A DNA stretch of 12,617 nt from Dunaliella salina (lineage: Eukaryota > Chlorophyta > Chlorophyceae > Chlamydomonadales > Dunaliellaceae): NCBI GenBank assembly GCA_002284615.2, contig MU069624.1, forward strand, positions 301,080 to 313,696, in the 5' to 3' direction. How positions within the stretch are numbered: the stretch's first letter is position 1; each line of letters opens with the position of its first letter. The translations under genes were made by a program, and so were the position numbers. Below are positions 1 to 6,213 of this stretch, in pieces. Under the pieces are notes generated by a model. That model saw nothing but the letters and a program-made list of their open reading frames with translations, searched no databases and was not told the origin of the DNA.

Positions 1-540
1 AGCCTTATTCTGTTTATAATTCCAGAGCCATTGGGGGAAATCAGTGCTTGAGGTGTTTGGAGGTGAGGGAAAAGGGGTTATTATGGGTTGGGGATCAGGG
101 TCAAAAAGTGTTGTTGGGGCTCGGCTCCCTCTGGACCTTCTGCTTCCAATTTGTGGGGTCTGAGAGGGCTCCCAGGACGGGGTCTGTGTGTGGGGTGTTG
201 TATAGGGTTGATTGCGTTGTATATTATGAACTTGCGTTTGCGGCTGCTCCACATGGGGATTGTTTCTTTTGCGAGTGCGTCTGCTTTGGTATGAGTGCCC
301 TTCTGCGCATGGTTGGCTGTTTGGAAATTGGCTCTCCTGGCTGCTGGGGGAAGCATTTTCTACTTCCATATCCTCAGCATCAAAGAGGGGGTTGCTGTAA
401 GCCCTAGAATCAGGGTGTGTGTGTGTATTAGGGGTACATCTCCCACTGTCTGGGTTGGAATTGGAAGGATCAGGGGGAGCATGGCCTGGGTACAACTTTG
501 ACCAGTTCCACCCTGTTGGTGTATTTTCTGTTTTCATCAT
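1..540 (-). CDS. Partial open frame, Pro/Ser/Gln-rich protein with basic patch; likely retroelement leader protein
   Basis: Read on the minus strand from tandem ATG codons at 540-535 (an in-frame TAA lies 15 bases upstream of them), this frame stays open for all 180 codons to the window edge, so the C-terminus is missing. The predicted protein is low in hydrophobic residues and rich in Pro, Ser, Thr, Gln and Asn. It starts MMKTENTPTGWNWSKLYPG, has an acidic stretch (FDAEDMEVE), then a basic patch SRRTRKR that could be a nuclear localisation signal, a second Arg/Ser patch (GSRRSRGSR), and FPQWLWNYK near the edge. No catalytic motif is visible. The general character matches the disordered basic N-terminus of family A at 10797-11137, but I cannot align the two. 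It lies directly downstream of an RNase H fragment on the same strand, the same order seen on the plus strand near 10760. A real coding remnant is likely because 180 stop-free codons are not expected by chance; the product is not recognised. Confidence 0.5.
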   Translation of the reverse strand, partial: MMKTENTPTGWNWSKLYPGHAPPDPSNSNPDSGRCTPNTHTHPDSRAYSNPLFDAEDMEVENASPSSQESQFPNSQPCAEGHSYQSRRTRKRNNPHVEQPQTQVHNIQRNQPYTTPHTQTPSWEPSQTPQIGSRRSRGSRAPTTLFDPDPQPIITPFPSPPNTSSTDFPQWLWNYKQNKA

Positions 541-555
541 TTCTGTATATGTTGT

Positions 556-807
556 TTAATTTATGCAGCGTGATTCAGGGGTTTTATTTGGTGAGCTGTC
601 TTGGTTGTGTATGATTGTGCTGCCATCTGTGTGTGCCCAAGTTCTCCAGTCAGCAACTTTAAGAGTTAAGAGAGTACTGGATTGGCTTGGCACCAAGTCT
701 GTATCTTGGATACTTATGTGTGAATTTCCAGGCTGCTTGGATACAGCTTTGTTTGACTTAATTGCACATCTTTGTCGTTTTTCGTTTTGGACACCCCAAC
801 CGGACAT
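556..807 (-). pseudogene. RNase H-like N-terminal fragment, family A element
   Basis: This minus-strand frame contains DWRTWAHTDGS, the first beta strand and first catalytic Asp of an RNase H domain (the Asp codon is at 627-625). The segment from about 725 to 615 matches the plus-strand piece at 10530-10628 closely, both in DNA and protein (QDTD-VPSQSS, then KVADWRTWA-TDGS). Homology stops soon after TDGS: the other RNase H acidic positions are absent and the frame ends at 556. RNase H in retroelements removes the RNA strand after cDNA synthesis; this fragment cannot do so. The 82 residues before the motif match the interdomain linker of the plus-strand copy only in part. Confidence 0.7.
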
Positions 808-1093
808 TGAAGGTGCAAGTCACCATAATAAAGACTGCTCCGATTCACCACCTCACCAACTTGAACGACAAACTTGAAGTACACATGCACAAGAGGCACA
901 AGCTTGGCTGTTGTTGGACAGGGCCTGCATGACAGGTCGTGTTGTAGGTCCCCTGGTGGAGGCCAACTTGCTGATGTAGACTTCTGTACCTCCTCTTTCT
1001 CTTGGTCTATGTGGTGGGGCCCTGTCATTCAGGCAGGTAACCCTTCCTTAATGCACGTGGCCAGACTTGGACTGCGTAGTCTTTTCTTTTTCT
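808..1093. other. Unassigned sequence between retroelement fragments
   Basis: This is about 290 bp with no recognisable gene. A minus-strand frame of 104 codons (1028-714) and a plus-strand frame of 117 codons (874-1227) overlap it. Neither shows a motif I know, and the minus frame is out of register with the RNase H fragment it overlaps. It may be the upstream linker of the minus-strand family A fragment, diverged beyond recognition. Confidence 0.4.
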
Positions 1094-1310
1094 CAACTCA
1101 GAAGGGTCACTTGGAAGCCCTCGTGGGAATCAGAGGATTTACAGGATACATGGCCAAAATTCAAGAGTGCTTGCTGAAGAAAAAAAGAAAGGAAAAGTCT
1201 GCACAAGCCAAAGGCCACGTGCATTAAGGGAAGTTCGAAGCACAACAAAGCGAACCTAAACTCTTCATACCCACAGCAGGTTCTACCCTCCCAAATCTTG
1301 GAAGACAGGG
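1094..1310 (+). pseudogene. Post-PHD linker fragment of family A element
   Basis: This stretch is a diverged copy of the family A region at about 11752-11915, just C-terminal to the PHD finger. Shared protein landmarks are VTWKPSWESEDL, then a WPKF block, then FEAQQSEP. Relative to the other copy it has a one-base loss near 1170 and roughly 50 bp of purine-rich extra sequence at about 1178-1230. It is useful as an outgroup: at 1246-1248 it has CAA (Gln) where the copy at 11848-11850 has TAG, which shows that stop is secondary. The PHD finger itself is not present upstream here. Confidence 0.7.
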
Positions 1311-1411
1311 ATTTTAGTGAGGGATTTTAGTGAGGGATTCTAATGAGGGATTTTAGTGAGGGATTTTAGCGTGGGATTTTAGTGAGGGATCTTAGTGAGG
1401 AATTTTACTGA
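1308..1411 (+). repeat. 13-bp minisatellite, 8 units
   Basis: Eight contiguous units of consensus GGGATTTTAGTGA fill exactly 104 bp. Units 1, 2, 4 and 6 are identical; units 3, 5, 7 and 8 have one to three substitutions (for example GGGATTCTAATGA and GGGATTTTAGCGT). The array starts directly at the end of the family A homology (its first GGGATTTTAG replaces GGGCTTTGAA of the other copy), so it probably arose by expansion of a sequence at the breakpoint. Confidence 0.95.
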
Positions 1412-1874
1412 GGGTTCAGTTTACTAAACCTCAGTTGCCAGAGGGGGTAAGCTGGCCCATTTGCCAGACATTCTCTTCCCCAACTTTTTTCCTTAAGTCT
1501 GACCATGTCGGCCATTTTTAATCCTTAAAATATCATGTCCACCAAAAATTCATGAAAATCGGAGGATCCCAGATCGCTCTCCTGGCCCCAGATCACGCAA
1601 AAACGGCCCCCAGGTGCACCCTGAGGCCATTTTTCACCGCCAAAATATTTTTTTTGAAAACCCTTATAAAATATGCTAATATCCTGCATATCCAAAAATA
1701 GGAAAGAAGGAGGTCAAATTTTGACCTTTTTGGCACTTTTCAGGCAAGATTTCTCTTAGGGAGATGGCTGGAATTCTGTATCTCACCAACCACTGGGTTT
1801 TTCACTCCTTTTTTTTTGGCAATGGTATTCTTTTATTATAAAGACTCCAAATCACTTCAAAAATACCCAACTTA
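1412..1874. other. Non-coding AT-rich stretch
   Basis: This is 463 bp with no credible open frame on either strand. It contains several T homopolymers (around 1650 and 1808) and a short palindrome at 1711-1727 (AGGTCAAATTTTGACCT). The stretch is not repeated elsewhere in the window. It could be an untranslated or intergenic remnant; I see no promoter or RNA gene. Confidence 0.5.
1711..1727. repeat. Short palindrome
   Basis: AGGTCAAATTTTGACCT reads as an inverted repeat with 8-bp arms around one central base. It lies in non-coding DNA. Its role is unknown and a chance occurrence is possible. Confidence 0.45.
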
Positions 1875-1945
1875 GTGCAGTGGGTGATCTGGAATGAAAA
1901 TTTAGTAGTAAAGACTAGGGTTCACGCCACGGCTGATTAGGCACA

Positions 1946-2039
1946 TTGTCTGTGACTGGTAATATTGAAACCCTAGTACTACAGACGGAAAACGGGCTTT
2001 ACAGTGAACCCAAGGTTCAGGATTACCAGTTACGGACAA
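1946..2039 (+). repeat. Large imperfect hairpin upstream of C-terminal frame, copy 1
   Basis: The arms are 1946-1972 and 2014-2039, around a 41-nt loop. They pair over about 26 bases with roughly five mismatches, and the core ACTGGTAAT/ATTACCAGT is perfect. The T/C and G/A differences between one arm and the complement of the other are compatible with G:U pairs in RNA. The same hairpin is retained in copy 2 at 4612-4705. A second shorter pairing (CTAGGGTT near 1916 with AACCCTAG near 1970) competes with it. Confidence 0.75.
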
Positions 2040-2097
2040 AATGCGTAAGGAGCATGCAAAAAATGCCTGCTTTTGGGCCTCAGCTTCCCCCCTCTAG

Positions 2098-2400
2098 TTG
2101 AACGCGGCAAAGCAGCAGCATGCGAACCTTTGTAAAACTATTAGTGGCAAAGCTCTTTCCATTCACCCTATTCTCCTGGGTGTTGGTGGAACTATTTACA
2201 CTGAGCATACCTTGAAGCAATTCAAACAATTAGGACTGGATGACCAGTGTGCCACTAAGCTTGCCCAACAACTCCATGCACATTCGGTCCAATATGCCCA
2301 CAAACTAGTCACCATCCGCCGCGCTATTGAAAACAAGAATACTTTCCACAGCCAGGCTCTAGAGCCAGGTGCTTCTATTAACCCGCCAGATCCCCATTAG
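2098..2400 (+). CDS. C-terminal domain of family A element, copy 1
   Basis: A 100-codon frame that begins with TTG at 2098, directly after an in-frame TAG, and ends at TAG 2398-2400. It is best read as the C-terminal end of a longer protein, because its paralogue has the same boundary and there is no ATG. The core motif is ILLGVGGTIYTEHTL, followed by a helical stretch (LA-QLHAHSVQYA), RRAIENKN, and the ending NPPDPH. I recall this motif set from the C-terminus of large algal retroelement proteins that also carry PHD and RNase H domains; its biochemical function is not known to me. It is 84 of 100 residues identical to the frame at 4764-5066, and both are free of stops, so the reading frame is real. 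The sequence before 2098 (CTTCCCCCCTCTAG) looks like a splice acceptor, so an intron ending here is possible. Confidence 0.7.
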   Translation: MNAAKQQHANLCKTISGKALSIHPILLGVGGTIYTEHTLKQFKQLGLDDQCATKLAQQLHAHSVQYAHKLVTIRRAIENKNTFHSQALEPGASINPPDPH

Positions 2401-2525
2401 CTTTCTCTTTTTCTTACCTTGTGGTGGAGGGGACTCACGTCTCTTTTTTGGGCCAATGTGTCTCCTTTTCCTTAATTGATGTAAGGAGAGTTCCTCTGCC
2501 TACGTAGTTTTTCTTTTCTTTTTTT
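2401..2525 (+). other. 3' untranslated region of family A, copy 1
   Basis: This stretch is conserved with 5067-5187 (CTTGTGGTGGAGGGG, then CCAATGTGTCTCCTTTTCCTT). It ends in a C/T-rich run at about 2506-2533, after which unrelated family A internal sequence starts. The pyrimidine run marks the probable 3' end of the element. Confidence 0.6.
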
Positions 2526-2536
2526 TCTTTCTGAAG

Positions 2537-2967
2537 AACCTGATGCGACCAATGTGTGGCAGCTGAAACTGACACAGAATTACGCAACAAAATCACATTT
2601 GATACAAACCCCGCTAACCCACAAGCAGACATAAAACCTACAGACTCATGCGAATATTGGCTGCGCGAGGTTGACCTCGTGAAGTACATACACAGACCAG
2701 CAACCCCCTCATCCTTCATCATCAGACACAGGATCCCACAGCCGTTCCCCTCCTACTCCGTCCCCCCTCATTCTCCCAGAAATCTACACGGCGCGCACGG
2801 CTTGCATACATTATACGCAAGGCAAATGTGTTGGTATGACATCCCCTAACCGCTTCCAAATCCTCTACAGGGCTTTCTATGTAGCCCAGCTTGCTGGAAT
2901 GCACGAGAAAATAATACCAGCTCCAGGCAGCTTTGCTACTGAGCTGCAAGGGCTCCTTTCCCGCTAA
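2537..2967 (+). pseudogene. Family A middle region with SPNRFQ block, copy 1
   Basis: A direct paralogue of 11926-12336. Its coding signal is split between frames: LRNKITFDTNPANP near 2582, a Pro/Ser-rich stretch (SPPTPSPLILPEIY), then TQGKCVGMTSPNRFQILY and AGMHEKIIPAPGSFATELQ, ending at an in-frame TAA at 2965-2967. The next ATG at 2971 is in the same frame, so the TAA probably interrupts a once continuous protein. A 4-bp gain (TACA, near 2690) relative to the other copy breaks the frame. The SPNRFQ block is well conserved between copies but matches no enzyme family I can name. Confidence 0.7.
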
Positions 2968-2970
2968 TCC

Positions 2971-3388
2971 ATGCTTGAAAGAAAGTACTCTAGTAAGAAG
3001 ATCACTGACTTTTTCACGAGCCCTTCCAAATCACACTCAAGGCACCCTTCAAAAATGAGCTTTAGTAACCTAAGAAGAAATGGCCTTTCCACTAGATCAC
3101 AACCCGCAAAACCAGAACTATAGGAGTGCGTATTCCCGAGACACTCTTTTTGGTGCCATGCATAATGTCTTCTCATCCAAATTCTCAGGCTTCTCAGTCA
3201 CTGAGACAGATACAGTATGCCATCCCATTTATGAGGAGGGAATTATGACCCAAGCTTTGCAACATGCCATTTACTCTGCCATTCTTAACACAGAGGCCAC
3301 TGCTACATTCATGTTCCTGCCGGCTTGGATTTAGGACATGATAACCAACCCATACTCCAAACTTGTCACTGCCTACCCTTATTGTCGC
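2971..3388 (+). pseudogene. PCIF1-like methyltransferase-related domain of family A, copy 1
   Basis: Two frames cover one domain. Frame one (2971-3123) starts MLERKYSSKKITDFFTSPSK, a Lys/Ser-rich tail with a PCNA-box-like motif, and ends at TAG. Frame two (from about 3080) carries SAYSRDTLFGAMHN, FSSKFSGFSV, a CHPIYEEGIM motif (HPIY codons 3221-3232), an Ala-rich helix and ATATFMFLPAW (LPAW codons 3317-3328), then TAG at 3332-3334 where the paralogue has Lys; the homology continues as DMITNPYSKLVTAY to 3388. The order FG-A, then CHPxF/YDE-xM, then FxFLPxW resembles the NPPF-to-FIPEW core of PCIF1-type RNA adenine methyltransferases. This is an inference from motif order, with His where PCIF1 has the catalytic Asn. 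An 18-bp in-frame gain lies before CHPIY relative to the copy at 9763-10370. Confidence 0.55.
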
Positions 3389-3739
3389 GTGTGTTAACTT
3401 CGCTGTTCAATTCACTGCGCCAACTAGACAGGGGAGAGATTCCCCCCAGATGCAGGCAAGGGGCCAGGGCATCATGCCTGCATCTCTGCAAGTCTGTCTA
3501 GTTGCGCGGGCTCCAGGATGTCTAGCGCACACAGGGCTTTCCACGGTGGGCGATGCTGTTCACAGCTACAATAAAGCCCTCGGCAGTCCGTGGCGCCCCC
3601 AGCCGTCGGTGAAGATCTTGGCAGCCAGTGACGTCCCCAGCTGTCGGTGAAGTCTGGTGTTGTCAGGGAAGATCTTGGTGAACACGAAGTCGATGGGCGT
3701 CGTTGTAGCCAGTACGGGATGACGGAATTTAGCATGGAT
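3389..3739. other. Unassigned GC-rich stretch with large hairpin and short internal repeats
   Basis: This is about 350 bp with no paralogue in the window and no protein motif in any frame. It holds a long imperfect hairpin (3417-3507), an inverted pair AGGGCTTT/AAAGCCCT at 3533-3540 and 3573-3580, and short direct repeats (GTCGGTGAAG twice, GAAGATCTTGG twice, between 3604 and 3687). It may be host DNA or an unrelated mobile element; the minisatellite begins at its right edge. Confidence 0.5.
3417..3507. repeat. Two-part hairpin
   Basis: The outer arms are 3417-3431 (GCGCCAACTAGACAG) and 3494-3507 (CTGTCTAGTTGCGC), differing by one bulged C. The inner arms 3448-3458 (AGATGCAGGCA) and 3475-3485 (TGCCTGCATCT) are perfect over 11 bp. 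Asymmetric internal loops of 16 and 8 bases separate the two stems, and the apical loop is 16 bases. Confidence 0.8.
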
Positions 3740-3963
3740 GACGCGAGGTGGCATGAGGTGATGTGAGGACGCGAGGTGGCATGAGGTGATGTGAGGACGC
3801 GAGGTGGCATGAGGTGATGTGAGGACGCGAGGTGGCATGAGNTGNTGTGAGGACGCGAGGTGGCATGAGGTGATGTGAGNACGCGAGGTGGCATGAGGTG
3901 ATGNGNNGACGNGGGNTGGCANGAGGCGNTGGGNNGACGAGGGATGGCATGAGGTGATGGGAG
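3740..3963 (+). repeat. 28-bp minisatellite, 8 units, with undetermined bases
   Basis: Eight units of GACGCGAGGTGGCATGAGGTGATGTGAG fill exactly 224 bp. Units 1-3 are identical; units 4-7 contain twelve N positions (3842-3935) consistent with unit 1-like or unit 8-like bases; unit 8 differs (GACGAGGGATGGCATGAGG start). The plus strand is strongly purine-rich. Long minus-strand open frames over this array (His/Pro/Ser-rich) come from a stop-free repeat unit and are not convincing genes. Confidence 0.95.
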
Positions 3964-4046
3964 GCAGCCAGAAGGTGGCGGCCTGTACGTGGGAAGCACG
4001 AGGTGATGGGAGGCAGCCAGAATGTGGCGGCCTGTACGTGGGAAGC
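3964..4046 (+). repeat. 49-bp tandem repeat, 1.7 units
   Basis: A 49-bp unit beginning GCAGCCAGAAGGTGGCGGCC runs 3964-4012 and is followed by a partial unit at 4013-4046 with one change (G to T at 4023). The unit contains GAGGTGATGGGAG, the end of the neighbouring 28-bp repeat, so the two arrays are related by a higher-order duplication. Reverse transcriptase sequence begins immediately after. Confidence 0.9.
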
Positions 4047-4049
4047 TCA

Positions 4050-4606
4050 TTCATGCAGCTAAGAAAAAACAGCCTAACCGCTCTCCTAGGTTGCATGCAG
4101 CTTTCACTGATTTCAAGCAAGCATATGACACCATCCCCAGGGATAAGCTTTGGGAGCACTTCCAGCGCATCTGCATGCCTGCACACATGCTGGGCATCAT
4201 TCAGAACTTGTATGAAGATCATGAGTACGTGCTTGTTGATGGGCTGAAGCGTGCGCGGGTGAAGCCTACCAGAGGTGTCAAGCAAGGGTGCCCTCTATCC
4301 CCTCTGCTGTTCTCATTGTACATCAACGATATAGATTGGTTGGCAGAAGGTGTTGAGGGAGCAATCACAGGAACTGATGGGGTCAGAGTCACTCATATGC
4401 TTTATGCTGATGATTTGTGCCTTACCACCAACAAAGCAGATCAGATGCAGTGCATGCTTGACAGGTCGCGGAACTTTGCATCATGGAAGGGCTTGACTGT
4501 AAATGTTGCCAAGTCAGAGGTTGTCCATTTAAAGTGTAATGTGCAGTGGGTGATCTGGAATGGAGATTTAGTAGTAAAAACTAGGGTTCACGCCGCGGCT
4601 GATTAG
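4050..4606 (+). pseudogene. Reverse transcriptase core fragment, family B LINE
   Basis: The frame reads HAAKKKQPNRSPRLHAAF, then FKQAYDTIPRDKLW (palm motif A with its Asp), GVKQGCPLSPLLFSLYIND (motif B), HMLYADDLCLTTN (motif C; YADD codons 4403-4414), and GLTVNVAKSEVVHLKC (motifs D and E). This is the catalytic palm of a non-LTR reverse transcriptase, which copies element RNA into DNA at the target. The N-terminal finger region, endonuclease and thumb are missing. From 4541 onward the DNA belongs to the repeat also found at 1875, although the frame stays open through VQWVIWNGDLVVKTRV to TAG at 4604-4606. It matches 9078-9570 in protein but is clearly diverged in DNA, so it is an older or different subfamily copy. 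It cannot function alone. Confidence 0.9.
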
Positions 4607-4611
4607 GCACA

Positions 4612-4705
4612 TTGTCCATGACTGGTAATATTGAAACCCTAGTACTACAGACGGATAACGGGCTTTACAGTGAACCCAAGGTTCAAGATTATCCGTTACG
4701 GACAA
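4612..4705 (+). repeat. Large imperfect hairpin upstream of C-terminal frame, copy 2
   Basis: The arms are 4612-4638 and 4680-4705. Despite several substitutions relative to the copy at 1946-2039, most of the stem is kept, including the TTGTCC end and the AAT-TTGAA part. One change in the right arm (CCAGT to TCCGT) weakens the centre. Confidence 0.7.
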
Positions 4706-4763
4706 CATGCGCAATGAGCATGCAAAAAATGCCTGATTTTGGGCCTCAGCTTCCCCCCTCTAG

Positions 4764-5066
4764 TTGAACGCAGCAAAGCAGCAGCATGCAGACCTTTGTA
4801 AACTTATGAACGCTAAAGCTGTTACAATTCACCCTTTTCTCCTGGGTGTAGGTGGAGCTATTTACACTAAGCATACCCTGAAGCAATTCAAACATCTAGG
4901 ATTGGATCACCAGCGTGCCACGAAGCTTGCCCAACAACTTCATGCCCATTCTGTTCAATATGCCCACAAACCAGTCACCATCCGCCGCGCTATTGAAAAC
5001 AAGAATACTTCCCACAGCCAGGCTCTAGAGCCAGGTGCTTCTAGTAACCCTCCAGATCCACATTAG
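4764..5066 (+). CDS. C-terminal domain of family A element, copy 2
   Basis: A 100-codon frame from TTG 4764 to TAG 5064-5066, paralogous to 2098-2400. The core reads FLLGVGGAIYTKHTL, then LGLDHQRATKLAQQLHAHSV, RRAIENKN and SNPPDPH. Sixteen residues differ from copy 1; changes such as Cys to Arg and Leu to Pro suggest some decay or subfamily difference, but neither copy has a stop or indel. As in copy 1, an in-frame TAG sits directly before the TTG and a pyrimidine tract CTTCCCCCCTCTAG precedes it. It is the terminal domain of a larger protein, not a stand-alone gene, unless translation starts at a non-ATG codon after the hairpin. Confidence 0.7.
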   Translation: MNAAKQQHADLCKLMNAKAVTIHPFLLGVGGAIYTKHTLKQFKHLGLDHQRATKLAQQLHAHSVQYAHKPVTIRRAIENKNTSHSQALEPGASSNPPDPH

Positions 5067-5187
5067 CATTCCCTTTTTCATACCTTGTGGTGGAGGGGGC
5101 ACATGGCTCTTTTTTGAGCCAATGTGTCTCCTTTTCCTTAATTGATGTAGGGAGAGTTCCTCTGCCTACATAGTTTTTCTTTCATTT
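5067..5187 (+). other. 3' untranslated region of family A, copy 2
   Basis: Conserved with 2401-2525 up to the TAGTTTTTCTTTC run. It ends just before family B coding starts at about 5195, in a T-rich sequence without a long pyrimidine tail. Confidence 0.55.
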
Positions 5188-5194
5188 TCTGTTC

Positions 5195-6172
5195 TAAGTT
5201 GCTTCTTGGAGGCGTACTTGATTTCGGCAGCTATGTATGGTAGTCAAGTGTGGGGTACAGCCTTTGTGAAGCAAGGGACAGAGTTTAAAAGCGAACTGCA
5301 GGTCAGGCACTTGGGTTTCTTGAAGTGCACTCTAGATGTGAAGCGTACCACTTCTAACTGGACAGTGCTACGAGAGTGTAACCATGAGCCCTTACAATTC
5401 TTTTGGTTCAGGTCTGTGATCAAGCTGTACAACAGTATGCTGGATTGCAACAGCACAACCCTTACGAAGGTGTTTCAGGCTGATTGCAATATGCACTCCA
5501 GGGCTGCAGGATGTCGGACTGCCCAGATGCTGGATGGATTTCAAGGCTTGTGGAAGTGTGATGAGTATGTGCATGCGGTACGGAGGGGTGCACCGATCAA
5601 GATTCAGGAGTTTGCTGATGATCTTGGACTGTGACAACAGGTCGTCTGGAACACCGCTGCTACCGATGCGATGAGCGGGCCTCGAAACTCTGTGTCCCTC
5701 TATCAGTCTTATTTTGGTGTTCCTTTTCATTCTAACCTGCACGCCCTAGTGCGAACTCCTCGCCACTTATCTCTGAACCTCTCTGGCCATGTCCTGCGTA
5801 ATGTTAGTCGATTCAGATTGCGTGCTCATACCCTGCATGTTGATAGAGCTATTTGGTCCCAGGGTGAGGAGTCTGCCATTTGTGATAGGTGCAACTTGCA
5901 GGAGGATCAAGATGAGGCCCATGTCCTCTTCAAGTGCCTATGTCCTGAGGTGTAAAACATTGGCTGATGATAATGTCCAGGATGAACAACATGTTTTCTT
6001 TCATTGCACACATCCCCAGGTGCTCTCCCTCCGCAGGAAATATGCTCCCTTGTTCTCACAGGCAGGATCTCATGATGTGTCCGCTTTTTTAAATCAGAAC
6101 AACAATAAACTTCCATTTTTCCTTCATGAATTAATCGCCCTTTATGAGCAGGCTAGCAGTCGCAATCCTTGA
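5195..6172 (+). pseudogene. Family B LINE C-terminal region (post-palm and zinc-knuckle part)
   Basis: The reading begins near 5195 (FLEAYLISAAMYGSQVWGT), typical of the thumb-side region of LINE reverse transcriptases, and continues through KCTLDVKRTTSNWTVLREC and PLQFFWFRSVIKLYNSML. It meets a TGA at 5632-5634, continues in the same frame from QQVVWNTAATDA, through a finger CDRC-x9-H-x4-C (5881-5937), then shifts frame near 5940-5950 and continues with C-x12-H-x4-C (5951-6007), to the natural-looking stop TGA 6170-6172 after LYEQASSRNP. CCHC-like fingers near the C-terminus of LINE proteins usually bind nucleic acid. With one nonsense codon and one frameshift this is a dead copy. The left edge is a breakpoint with the family A repeat; the right edge is followed by a short repeat tail. 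Confidence 0.85.
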
Positions 6173-6185
6173 CTGAAGGCCTAAT

Positions 6186-6212
6186 CCTTGTAAACCTTGT
6201 AAACCTTGTAAA
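6186..6212 (+). repeat. 9-bp x 3 tail at LINE 3' end
   Basis: Three perfect units of CCTTGTAAA lie 14 bp after the family B stop codon. Many LINE clades end in short tandem repeats made during target-primed reverse transcription, so this probably marks the true 3' end of family B. Confidence 0.75.
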
Positions 6213-6213
6213 A

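Larger units (their letters stand above)
1875..2525 (+). repeat. Family A 3'-end repeat, copy 1
   Basis: About 650 bp here are repeated in direct orientation at 4541-5187 with high identity. Both copies begin at the same point (GTGCAGTGGGTGATCTGGAA), carry a large hairpin, then a 100-codon open frame, then a 3' untranslated stretch ending in a T-rich run. The left flanks differ completely (non-coding DNA here, reverse transcriptase coding in the other copy), so the shared left edge is a real boundary of the repeated unit or of a shared truncation. Confidence 0.9.
4541..5187 (+). repeat. Family A 3'-end repeat, copy 2
   Basis: Direct repeat of 1875-2525. It joins reverse transcriptase coding sequence on the left and a family B C-terminal fragment on the right (from about 5195). 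Both joins are abrupt, so this copy is embedded in, or has been recombined between, two family B pieces. I cannot see clear target-site duplications. Confidence 0.9.

Noticed and set aside
81..356. RNase H-like C-terminal motif (THTKADALAKE) on the minus strand
   Set aside because: It resembles the final RNase H motif, but it is in a shorter frame overlapping the 180-codon frame and no other RNase H position is in register.
3472..4285. Long minus-strand open frames rich in His, Pro and Ser over the minisatellite
   Set aside because: They come from a 28-bp unit without stops in this orientation, contain undetermined residues, have no known domain, and overlap well-supported reverse transcriptase coding on the other strand.
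5101..5125. Terminator-like hairpin GGCTC-TTTTTT-GAGCC in the family A 3' region
   Set aside because: The paralogous position at 2438-2460 does not keep the stem, and such terminators are not expected in this eukaryotic context.
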